From Clostridiales bacterium UBA1770 (lineage in GTDB: Bacteria; Bacillota; Clostridia; Oscillospirales; CAG-272): a stretch of DNA of 19,617 nucleotides. The DNA is taken from the NCBI GenBank assembly GCA_002315325.1, contig DCGU01000040.1, forward strand, positions 2,605-22,221, in the 5' to 3' direction. This document shows, piece by piece, positions 7,546 through 14,506 of the stretch. The notes under the pieces are model-generated. The model saw nothing but the letters and a program-made list of their open reading frames with translations. It did not search any database and was not told where the DNA came from. The number at the start of each line of letters is the position of its first letter. The stretch's first letter is position 1. Made by a program: the position numbers and the translations under genes.

Positions 7546-10449
7546 ATGCAATATGAAATGAATTTGGACAGTGCCGCGTGGGTTGTCGCCCCGTGGAATG
7601 ACGACGCCGGCATTTGCCCCGGCAGTTTGACGGCGGCCCCGGCGGGCGCCAAAGCCATTCCTATGCCCTCTATTGTGCAAATGGCCTTTCCCGCACAGCA
7701 CGGCGTCTTCGTCTATTATACGGCATTTGAAGGGCCTGTATCGGTGCCTGCGGGGCACCGGGCGCTGCTGCGCTTCGGTTGTGTCGACTATTATGCGCAG
7801 GTGTACCTCAACGGCAAGTTACTCGGCGACCACGAGGGGCCCGACGTGCCGTTCGTCTTTGACGTGACCGACGTATTGAAATCCGACATGAACCGCCTGG
7901 CCGTGCGGTTAATCAATACCGAAATGACCCCGCACGACGGGTTGACACTGTATGCCACGCCCCACCGCAACAAGCGTATGGGGTGGAACGCCGGTTCGAC
8001 ACTGAACTGCGGCGGTATCAACGGCCACGTCAGCCTGTCGGTGGTGCCTGCCGTGTATTTGACGGCGATGGACACGCATATCGTTGCCGACGCGCAGGCG
8101 GAAAAGGTGATTGTCGACGCCTGTGTTTTCAACCCGACGTGCGCTGACGGCGAAGCTTCGCTGACGCTTTCATTGACAGGTGACCGTACCATGGGGCAGG
8201 GCAGCGTGACGCTGCCGTTCGTCCTGACGGGGGAGAGGGAACAGGCCGTGACGCTTTCCATGCCGGTGCCGCATCCCCACCTGTGGGATATCGACGACCC
8301 GTATTTGTATACTGCAACGCTGACGCTGACCTATCGCGAGGCAATGACGCTGACGCAGCGCATCGGCTTTAAGACTTTTGTCGTGCAGGACGGTTGGTTC
8401 ACGCTTAACGGCCGCCGCATCTTTTTAAAATGTACCCACAGCGGCAGCATTTACCCCGTGGGGCAGATGATGCCGGTGCTGCCGGAGCAAATCCGCCGCG
8501 ACTTCGTGCTGGCCAAGGCGGCCGGATTTAACGCCGTGCGTGCCATCGCCGGCTGCTTTCCGGCCGAGCAGGTTGACTTCTGCGATGAAATCGGACTGTT
8601 GCTGTACGATGAGGGGCAGGGCGGCTGGTGCCTGGGTGAACAGGGTGCTGCCGGGGAGCCCGGTGCCCTCCCCGCTATTTTGCGCCGCTTTGACGAAAAT
8701 ACCATCGGCTGGATCAAACGCGACCGCAACCACGTCTGTTTGTCTTTAGTCGGCCTGCTCAACGAGACGATGGGGGACGATCCTGTCTATTTGCATGCTA
8801 AGGAATTTTTGCCGACGGTACGGCAATACGATACCGAGCACGTTGTGATTTTGGGCAGCGGTTCGTGGGACCAGGATCCCGCGCAGGGCCGCGTTGCCAA
8901 CCCTGGGGATCTTGTCTGGCAGACGACCTGGGGCGACGAGGGACGCGGTATGACGCGCACCGAAACCAAACGCAACTATTGGGACAGATATGAAGAAAAC
9001 GGCTGGATTACCGATATCGGTTACGCCGTCGGCGACGTGCACCCCTACGTCGAGGTACCGCTTTCCCCCACGTCCGAAAACGGGCTGCGGTTTTACGGCA
9101 ACGTGCCGGGAACCAAGCCCATCTTCGTGTCGGAAACGGGCATCGGACCCTTGTTTAACGTCATAGAAGAGTGGCGCCATTTTGAACAGACGCGCATCGA
9201 TAAGGTGGACGTACAGAACCTAGAGGACGTCGCGTGGATATCCTCCCAAGCCAAAAAACTGATGGCCGACTGGGAACGCTTGGGGCTGGACAAACACAGC
9301 GGTTATCCCTTCCCGGAGTGGATGCTGCGTGAAAGCCAGCGTTTGTCGGCACGCGACCGCTTGGATATGTTTGATTGCCTGCGTGCCAATCCTTTGGTTT
9401 GCGGGTACAGTTTGACCGGTATGAACGATCACGGCTGGTGCGGTGAGGGCCTGTGGAGCCAGTTCCGCCGCATGAAACCCGAGGTGTTTGACGCGCTGGA
9501 GGACGGCTGGGCCGATTTGCGTTTCTGCCTGTTCGTGCCGCCCCACGTCTTTGCCGGTAAACCATTTACCGTGGAAGCCTCGCTGGCCAACGCCGGCGTG
9601 CTGGCACCCGGCACCTACACGGCCGACTTTGCCGTCGGCGGTCCGCAGGGCATTTTGGAACGTTTCTCACAGGACTTTATCGTGCGTGCAAGTGACGGTA
9701 TGGCCATCCCGATTATCCACAAAGTTATCACGTTGAACGTGCCGGGCGGCGAATACGAACTGTACGCCACGCTGCGGTCGGTCGGTGCTCCCATGGGACG
9801 GCACAAACCCTTCCGTGTTTGCAATACAAGTGCATTAGAACCGCTGCAGGGTACAATTGCCGCTGCAGGACTCAACGAGGCGCAAAGGGCCTTTTTGACG
9901 GCCTGCGGGGTGACGCTGACGTCCTATACGGGTACTGAAAGTGCCGATGCCGTCCTGCTGGGCGATTGCGGCCGTGACGTGACCGCCGCCGCTTTCCGTG
10001 CGGCACAAAACGGCACCTGCAAACGCGTGGTGGCTTTAGACCGCAACGCTCCCTGCACTATGGCACAGGGCGGCGAGCTCGCGTCATTCGGTCTGCCTGC
10101 GGATTTGACGATAACGTACTACGAGGACTGGCTGTACCACAAGGAAGCACTGGTCACCGACCATCCCTTCCTGCGCGGATTCCGACCGGGCATCCTGCCC
10201 TGCCGCTATTTCGGCGGTGCCTTCCCGCACTGGATTTTCCAAACCGATGCGACGCCGGACGAGGTCGTTATGCCCGCTTTCCAAACCGGGTTCTACAAGC
10301 CGCAGGGCGCCTATGCACTGCTGTGGGCGCTGGCCGGTTTCAAAGTCGGACAGGGCACGATTTATCTCAATACGACCAAGTTGACGCAGCCTGACGTCGA
10401 TCCGGCAGCGGCTGTGCTGCTGCATGGTATTTGTGCATCGTTACTTTAA
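7546..10449 (+). CDS. Glycoside hydrolase family 2 protein (beta-galactosidase/glucuronidase/mannosidase type)
   Basis: The 967-residue enzyme begins with a jelly-roll sugar-binding domain (about 1-170; DYYAQVYLNGKLLGDHEGPD at 81-100). An immunoglobulin-like domain follows (about 175-280), ending before NGRRIFLKCTHSG, where the TIM barrel starts. The general acid/base should be Glu407 in GLLNE and the nucleophile Glu530 in FVSETG, the two expected GH2 positions. About 400 C-terminal residues follow, including a beta-sandwich and a final domain I cannot name, longer than in minimal GH2 enzymes. The exact sugar removed is not determinable. No signal peptide is seen, so it is cytosolic. The start is supported by GGAGGT at 7532-7537, eight bases away. 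It is followed after 27 bases by the SGNH hydrolase, suggesting glycan trimming and deacylation in one operon. Confidence 0.9.
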   Translation: MQYEMNLDSAAWVVAPWNDDAGICPGSLTAAPAGAKAIPMPSIVQMAFPAQHGVFVYYTAFEGPVSVPAGHRALLRFGCVDYYAQVYLNGKLLGDHEGPDVPFVFDVTDVLKSDMNRLAVRLINTEMTPHDGLTLYATPHRNKRMGWNAGSTLNCGGINGHVSLSVVPAVYLTAMDTHIVADAQAEKVIVDACVFNPTCADGEASLTLSLTGDRTMGQGSVTLPFVLTGEREQAVTLSMPVPHPHLWDIDDPYLYTATLTLTYREAMTLTQRIGFKTFVVQDGWFTLNGRRIFLKCTHSGSIYPVGQMMPVLPEQIRRDFVLAKAAGFNAVRAIAGCFPAEQVDFCDEIGLLLYDEGQGGWCLGEQGAAGEPGALPAILRRFDENTIGWIKRDRNHVCLSLVGLLNETMGDDPVYLHAKEFLPTVRQYDTEHVVILGSGSWDQDPAQGRVANPGDLVWQTTWGDEGRGMTRTETKRNYWDRYEENGWITDIGYAVGDVHPYVEVPLSPTSENGLRFYGNVPGTKPIFVSETGIGPLFNVIEEWRHFEQTRIDKVDVQNLEDVAWISSQAKKLMADWERLGLDKHSGYPFPEWMLRESQRLSARDRLDMFDCLRANPLVCGYSLTGMNDHGWCGEGLWSQFRRMKPEVFDALEDGWADLRFCLFVPPHVFAGKPFTVEASLANAGVLAPGTYTADFAVGGPQGILERFSQDFIVRASDGMAIPIIHKVITLNVPGGEYELYATLRSVGAPMGRHKPFRVCNTSALEPLQGTIAAAGLNEAQRAFLTACGVTLTSYTGTESADAVLLGDCGRDVTAAAFRAAQNGTCKRVVALDRNAPCTMAQGGELASFGLPADLTITYYEDWLYHKEALVTDHPFLRGFRPGILPCRYFGGAFPHWIFQTDATPDEVVMPAFQTGFYKPQGAYALLWALAGFKVGQGTIYLNTTKLTQPDVDPAAAVLLHGICASLL

Positions 10450-10476
10450 AAACATAACAGGAAGAAGGATATAGAA

Positions 10477-11508
10477 ATGCAAATTTTCCATCATTATGAT
10501 AAACCTGTGGAGGTCCACGGATTGCCCTATTTTGAAAAGGACGGCGAGTTACGCCGCCTGCCGCCCGAAGTGGCCGCCGGCATGAACGAATGGTTCGCCA
10601 AGAGCCCGCTGCCCCGCCGCGTGCCCGGCGCACGGTTGTGCTTCCGCACCGACGCGGAAGAAATCAAGTTCACGGTGACGTTGGAGGCGCTCAACCCCGA
10701 TATCGGCGTCAGCATTTTTTCCTGTCAGTCCGGTTACGTGTACTTCGGCCGCGGTGAGGCATCCGAATACGCCGGTCATTTCTTCCCGAACGGGTACGGC
10801 AGTGATAAACTGACCTTCAGCGGTACTTTCAAGAATCCCCACGGTATGATCGACGTGACGCTGTGGCTGCCCCGCAACGAGGTGACGAAGGATGCGATTG
10901 TCGAGATCCCCGACGGTGCCAAGATTGAGGGCCCAAGCCCCTACACCTACCCGCACCACGTGCTGTTCTACGGCTCTTCCATTACCGAGGGCGGCTGCTG
11001 CAGCAAGGTGCCCAACTATTACAACTGCATGGCCTGTCGTCTGCTCGACGTTGACTTCTACAACTACGGTTTCTCCGGCAGTGCCAAGGCAGAACCCGCC
11101 ATCGGCGAGTTCCTGTGCGGTGTCGAGGACGTGTCTGTCTTTGTTATGGACTACGACCACAATGCCCCCGATCCCGCCTACCTGCGCGACACGCACGAGC
11201 CCTTCTTCAAACGCTACCGCGCCGCGCACCCGAATACGCCCGTCATCTTTATGTCGCACCCGGAACTGGGTTGCTGGTCTGAACAGGATTCCGACGAGCG
11301 CCGCGCCATTATCGAGCAGACCTATAAAAACGCGCTGGCTGCAGGCGATAAGAACGTGTATTATATCAACGGTGCCGATTTCTTCACGGGACAGGGCGTG
11401 CGCCCCGAGCTGTGCACCAACGATAAGTGCCATCCCAACGATTTGGGACACTATTGCATGATGAAGTCGATCTATCCGCTGCTGGAAAGATTGGTGAAAG
11501 CCAAGTGA
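10477..11508 (+). CDS. SGNH/GDSL-family carbohydrate esterase-like hydrolase, two domains
   Basis: The 343-residue protein has an N-terminal beta-sandwich (about 1-150) and a C-terminal SGNH hydrolase fold. Visible blocks are YGSSITEGG at 165-173 (nucleophile Ser168), YGFSGSA at 197-203, DYDHN at 225-229 with the oxyanion-hole Asn229, and DKCHPNDLGH at 316-325, giving the Asp316/His319 pair. This arrangement resembles the clostridial GDSL-like proteins fused to a GxDLY-type N-domain (inference from memory). It probably removes acetyl or similar acyl groups from sugars in the cytosol. The start follows a GAAGGA site and lies 27 bases after the GH2 gene. The TGA stop is also the first three bases of repeat element R3, so gene end and element overlap. 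Confidence 0.85.
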   Translation: MQIFHHYDKPVEVHGLPYFEKDGELRRLPPEVAAGMNEWFAKSPLPRRVPGARLCFRTDAEEIKFTVTLEALNPDIGVSIFSCQSGYVYFGRGEASEYAGHFFPNGYGSDKLTFSGTFKNPHGMIDVTLWLPRNEVTKDAIVEIPDGAKIEGPSPYTYPHHVLFYGSSITEGGCCSKVPNYYNCMACRLLDVDFYNYGFSGSAKAEPAIGEFLCGVEDVSVFVMDYDHNAPDPAYLRDTHEPFFKRYRAAHPNTPVIFMSHPELGCWSEQDSDERRAIIEQTYKNALAAGDKNVYYINGADFFTGQGVRPELCTNDKCHPNDLGHYCMMKSIYPLLERLVKAK

Positions 11509-11720
11509 AAAAGGCACAGACCGCACAAAACGAGTTGTGTCTTTTCAATCTCTGAATGAGATGCCTTCTAATAATGTTGCTTGCAGTTCTAAGGATTAGT
11601 TTTGCCCGTTCCGGTCAAAACTTCCATCAAATAAAACGTTTTGTGCTATGAACGAAAGCCGTCGACTGCCGTACCCAGTACGGCGACGCTAGGCTTTCGT
11701 CCATTCTGCACTCTTTTTCC
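11506..11720 (+). repeat. R3: copy 3 of the structured three-stem intergenic element
   Basis: It begins on the TGA stop of the SGNH gene. P1 is GAAAAAG (11507-11513) with CTTTTTC (11713-11719). P2 is GCACAAAAC (11523-11531) with GTTTTGTGC (11638-11646). P2a is AGTTTTG..CAAAACT (11598-11622). P3 is ACGAAAGCC with GGCTTTCGT (11652-11660 and 11693-11701), with the 7x7 internal loop and GCCGTAC/GTACGGC around a CCA loop. It is sense to the upstream operon. It is not itself a classical terminator, since it has no terminal T run after P3 apart from the P1 strand. Confidence 0.85.
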
Positions 11721-11743
11721 CATTGGCTTGTGAAGTTACAAAG

Positions 11744-11773
11744 TGAAAAAGGGCACGGACCGTACAAAATGCC
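11744..11773 (+). repeat. Diverged lone R box downstream of R3
   Basis: TGAAAAAGGGCACGGACC then GTACAAAATGCC is a diverged copy of the R 5' box, 24 bases beyond the end of R3, without the stems that would complete an element. Confidence 0.65.
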
Positions 11774-11821
11774 ATCATAATGCCGCTTTTGTGGGTTGAG
11801 TTGAGATGCATTTGTATGATG

Positions 11822-11882
11822 AACTCCTTCCACCGGCAGAGCCGGTCCCCCTACTCCCCCCGGCGGGATATACCCCAAGGAG
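11822..11882. repeat. Palindromic intergenic repeat
   Basis: CTCCTT near 11824 can pair with AAGGAG at 11877-11882. Inside is a perfect ACCGGC-AGA-GCCGGT hairpin (11832-11846) and a C-rich stretch facing CGGCGGG. It resembles repeat debris common between genes in gut Clostridia (recollection, not tested). No coding sequence is supported in the surrounding 11774-11978. Confidence 0.45.
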
Positions 11883-11978
11883 ACGGCTTTGAGTTACATT
11901 GCCATTGGTACGGGCCCGCCGATAGGAATGACATTTTGTTCATCCAAGTTCAGCCTTTAGAAAAACACATGGTTGTAG

Positions 11979-12004
11979 GGGAGGGGTCTCCCCTCCCGTT
12001 TTTT
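11979..12004 (+). terminator. Intrinsic terminator of the rightward glycan operon
   Basis: GGGAGGGG (11979-11986) pairs perfectly with CCCCTCCC (11990-11997) around a TCT loop and is followed by GTTTTTT. This is a textbook rho-independent terminator. It is the first strong one after the SGNH gene, so R3 and the repeats after it would be transcribed. Confidence 0.85.
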
Positions 12005-12039
12005 CAGTTCATTGCCGCCGAATAGAGATTTAATCCAAC

Positions 12040-12071
12040 AAAAAAGGAAGCCGTCACGGCTCCCTTTTTTT
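12040..12071. terminator. Bidirectional intrinsic terminator
   Basis: AAAAAAGG and AGCCG (12040-12053) pair with CGGCT and CCTTTTTT (12057-12070) around a TCA loop, with one A/C mismatch. A-rich and T-rich arms allow termination on both strands, serving the converging rightward operon and the leftward gene ending at 12186. Confidence 0.8.
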
Positions 12072-12079
12072 ACCTTAAC

Positions 12080-12188
12080 GTGCGGCTTGCCGCACATTTC
12101 ACGCGCTTGCGCATTTCACGTGCCTTGACACATTTCACGCACGAAGTGCATTTCACTGAACCGTGTCACGTTGGCACGACACGGTTCA
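12080..12188. repeat. Array of mini-hairpins joined by ATTTCAC
   Basis: Four small hairpins each end in the same linker ATTTCAC. They are GTGCGG-CTTG-CCGCAC (12080-12095), GCG-CTTG-CGC (12103-12112), GTG-CCTTGA-CAC (12120-12131) and GCAC-GAA-GTGC (12139-12149). Linkers are at 12096-12102, 12113-12119, 12132-12138 and 12150-12156. A longer perfect 11-bp stem follows (12157-12167 with 12178-12188), whose last arm overlaps the stop codon of the leftward gene. Hairpin sequences vary while the linker does not. Confidence 0.75.
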
Positions 12189-12587
12189 TTTATTAATGTT
12201 TCTGTTGTCAATGTAATAAATGTAATACACCGTAATGGTGCGCATTTTGTCCTCGTGTTCTTTGTCGCGGCCGGTCAGCACCACGCCGTCGCCCGACATC
12301 AGCGTCCAAATGGACAGGTCGACGACGGGGCAGCGGAACAGCACTTCACCGGCGCAGACGACGACCAGGTCCTTGTCGATAATCTGCATATCGCCCTCGT
12401 GCCCGATGACGACGTCCTGGGTGTTGTCCATACCGCCGTCGTAGGCGCAGTCGACGCCGGCGTCGCCGTCCACCAGTTTTTCGGTCACGTACTTGATGCG
12501 GTAGCGCACGATGTCGCGTGCCTTTTCCCAACGGAACAGCGGACTTTTTGGGTTCTTACTGTGAAAAAGCTTTTGCAATATGCTCAT
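12186..12587 (-). CDS. Conserved-looking small cytosolic protein of unknown function
   Basis: I do not recognise this 133-residue protein. The start ATG at 12585-12587 is fixed by AGGAGG (12593-12598), five bases away; an upstream in-frame Met 13 codons earlier lacks such a site. It has no membrane segment or signal peptide. An amphipathic basic N-terminus (about 1-36) leads to a mainly beta C-terminal part with GDMQIIDKDLVVVCAGEVLFRCPVVDLSIWTLMSGDGVVLTG split over residues 64-105. It ends in a Tyr-rich strand (VYYIYYI). Two Cys (45, 77-84 region) show no metal motif. It lies 137 bases beyond the stop of the ABC operon on the same strand, and its own promoter is not obvious. Confidence 0.75.
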   Translation of the reverse strand: MSILQKLFHSKNPKSPLFRWEKARDIVRYRIKYVTEKLVDGDAGVDCAYDGGMDNTQDVVIGHEGDMQIIDKDLVVVCAGEVLFRCPVVDLSIWTLMSGDGVVLTGRDKEHEDKMRTITVYYIYYIDNRNINK

Positions 12588-12698
12588 ACGTGCCTCCTGC
12601 AGTTGTAATCGTAGAATAATCATCATTCAGATAAATGCGTCGGGCAGGGCGAAAGCCGTGACCGGAAAGCATTTAATGCGGCGTGAACAGTGAATAAT

Positions 12699-12718
12699 AG
12701 TTTAGGGAGAGCTAAACT
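12699..12718 (-). terminator. Possible weak terminator of the ABC exporter operon
   Basis: AGTTTAG (12699-12705) pairs with CTAAACT (12712-12718) around a 6-base loop, seven bases past the stop of the leftward gene ending at 12725. On the - strand it is followed by ATTATT, a poor T tract. Nothing else gene-like is visible in 12588-12724 apart from the ribosome binding site of the small gene. Confidence 0.45.
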
Positions 12719-12724
12719 TCACGC

Positions 12725-14506
12725 CTAAACGCGCTGATTGAGCTTGTAGTAAAGACCTTTTTTCGCCATCAGTTGTTCGTGATTGCCTTCCTCGGCAATG
12801 CCGTGGTCGGCAATGTACAAAATTCTATCGGCACTGCGAATCGTGGACAGGCGGTGCGCGACGACGAAGGAGGTCTTGCCCTTGAGCACTTCGCTCAGTG
12901 CTTCCTGAATCAGGTGCTCGTTTTCGGAGTCGATGGAACTGGTCGCCTCGTCCAAAATGATGACGGCGGGATTCTTTAAGATAATGCGGGCCATGGACAG
13001 CATCTGCTTTTCGCCGGCAGACAAACCGTCGCCGTTTTCACCGACCAAATGCTGATACTTTTCGGGGAAGCGGTTGATGACTTTATCGGCGTGAATGAGC
13101 TCGGCTGCACGGATACATTCCTCGTCGGTGGCATCGGGTTTACCGTAACGGATATTGTCAATCAACGTGCCTTTGAAAATGAAGGGATCCTGCATGATGA
13201 CGCCGACGTGGGTGCGCAGCGAATGCAGCGTGTAGTCCCGCACGTCGCGGCCGTCGAGACGTACCTGTCCCTCGTTGGCTTCATAGAAGCGGGTCAAGAG
13301 GTTGATAAACGTCGTTTTGCCGGCGCCTGTCGGACCGACCAGGGCAATCATTTCGCCCGGGTTTACGGACAGATTGATATCATCCAAAATCGTAATGCCG
13401 GGTTTGTACCCAAAGGTCACATGGTCGAATTCGACCTTGCCGCGGACGTCGCTCAGTTCGACGGCATCCTCTTTATCCGCAATAGTGCAGGGGGTATCCA
13501 TCACGGCAAAGATGCGTTCCAAATAACTGGAAACCGACGCAAGGTTTTGCAGAATGGAAGAGAAGGACAGGAAGGGACCGGAGCAATACCCTAAGTAGTT
13601 GATGAACAAAATAATGGTACCGGCGTCCATACCGGCAACGCCGCGCTGCATGCAGACGATGGCGACGAAGTACAGCAAAATCGAGGCGGCGTTCCAAAAC
13701 AGTTCGAACGTGGGGTTGAACAATTCAAGGTTCAAAAACGTTTTGTACCAAACGTGCAGACATTCGCCGTGCACAACGTCGCGGTAGAGGACCTCGTTCT
13801 GCGCCGAGCGGTTGAAGCTTTTGATGATGCGTTCACCCTGAATGGATTCCTGGGTGAAGGCGGCACGGTTACTGTCGCAGGCATTCAAACGGCGGAACAG
13901 CTTTTTGCTCTTTCTGCGCAACAGCGTAAAGCAAAGCAGCAGCGGCAGGATGGAACCGTAAATGACGGCGCTCAGAATCGGGGATATGACCAGCATGCAG
14001 ACCGTCACGATGACGATTTGCAGGATATTAACGATGAAGGAAACCAGATAGTTGGCAAAAAACTCGCTGATGTTGTCGATGTACCCCGTGGCGCAGACGG
14101 TGATTTTGCCGACGGGCGTTCTGTCAAAGTAGTCGAAGGACAGCGCCTGCAGTTTGTCGAAGAAGTCGTCGCGGATTTGGGCGATGATGCGGTCCGTGCG
14201 GACGCGCAGCAATACGCCGTAGATCCAGGGAATGACGATTTGCAAAAGGGCCAGCAGCAGTAAGCCGCCGCAATACGTGTACAGTTTGCGCTCGTCCTGC
14301 GTCGGAATTACCTCATTGATGATATGACGCAAAAGAAAGCTGGGCACGAATGAAATAACAGAGGAGAAAACGACCAGCGTGAAGACCAGCATGAAAATCT
14401 TTTTGTGGGGCAGCGCATACAGGGCCAGACGCTTGAACTGACCGACGGACAGTTTGGGCGCCGCTTCTTCCGGCTTTTCCTTGGCGTTGTAGGTATTGCG
14501 TTTCAT
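12725..14506 (-). CDS. Heterodimeric ABC exporter, consensus-ATPase half
   Basis: This 593-residue half-transporter has a six-helix exporter membrane domain (about 30-330) and an ATPase domain. It has Walker A GPTGAGKT at 391-398, Q-loop Gln439, signature LSAGE at 495-499, Walker B VIILDE with catalytic Glu520, and H-loop His551. Its partner lacks the catalytic Glu. In a heterodimer, this Walker A/B pairs with the partner's canonical ISGGQ, giving the active site, while its own altered LSAGE faces the partner's inactive Walker B. That matches known heterodimeric exporters of the TM287/288 and LmrCD type. The cargo (drug, lipid or peptide) is unknown. It starts behind AGGAGG and overlaps the upstream gene by ATGA, implying coupled translation and equal amounts. 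Confidence 0.93.
   Translation of the reverse strand: MKRNTYNAKEKPEEAAPKLSVGQFKRLALYALPHKKIFMLVFTLVVFSSVISFVPSFLLRHIINEVIPTQDERKLYTYCGGLLLLALLQIVIPWIYGVLLRVRTDRIIAQIRDDFFDKLQALSFDYFDRTPVGKITVCATGYIDNISEFFANYLVSFIVNILQIVIVTVCMLVISPILSAVIYGSILPLLLCFTLLRRKSKKLFRRLNACDSNRAAFTQESIQGERIIKSFNRSAQNEVLYRDVVHGECLHVWYKTFLNLELFNPTFELFWNAASILLYFVAIVCMQRGVAGMDAGTIILFINYLGYCSGPFLSFSSILQNLASVSSYLERIFAVMDTPCTIADKEDAVELSDVRGKVEFDHVTFGYKPGITILDDINLSVNPGEMIALVGPTGAGKTTFINLLTRFYEANEGQVRLDGRDVRDYTLHSLRTHVGVIMQDPFIFKGTLIDNIRYGKPDATDEECIRAAELIHADKVINRFPEKYQHLVGENGDGLSAGEKQMLSMARIILKNPAVIILDEATSSIDSENEHLIQEALSEVLKGKTSFVVAHRLSTIRSADRILYIADHGIAEEGNHEQLMAKKGLYYKLNQRV

Noticed and set aside
10549..11526. A 325-codon open frame on the - strand opposite the SGNH gene
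   Set aside because: The SGNH frame carries all catalytic blocks in order. The antisense product matches nothing I recognise and is Val/Gly-rich like other shadow frames.
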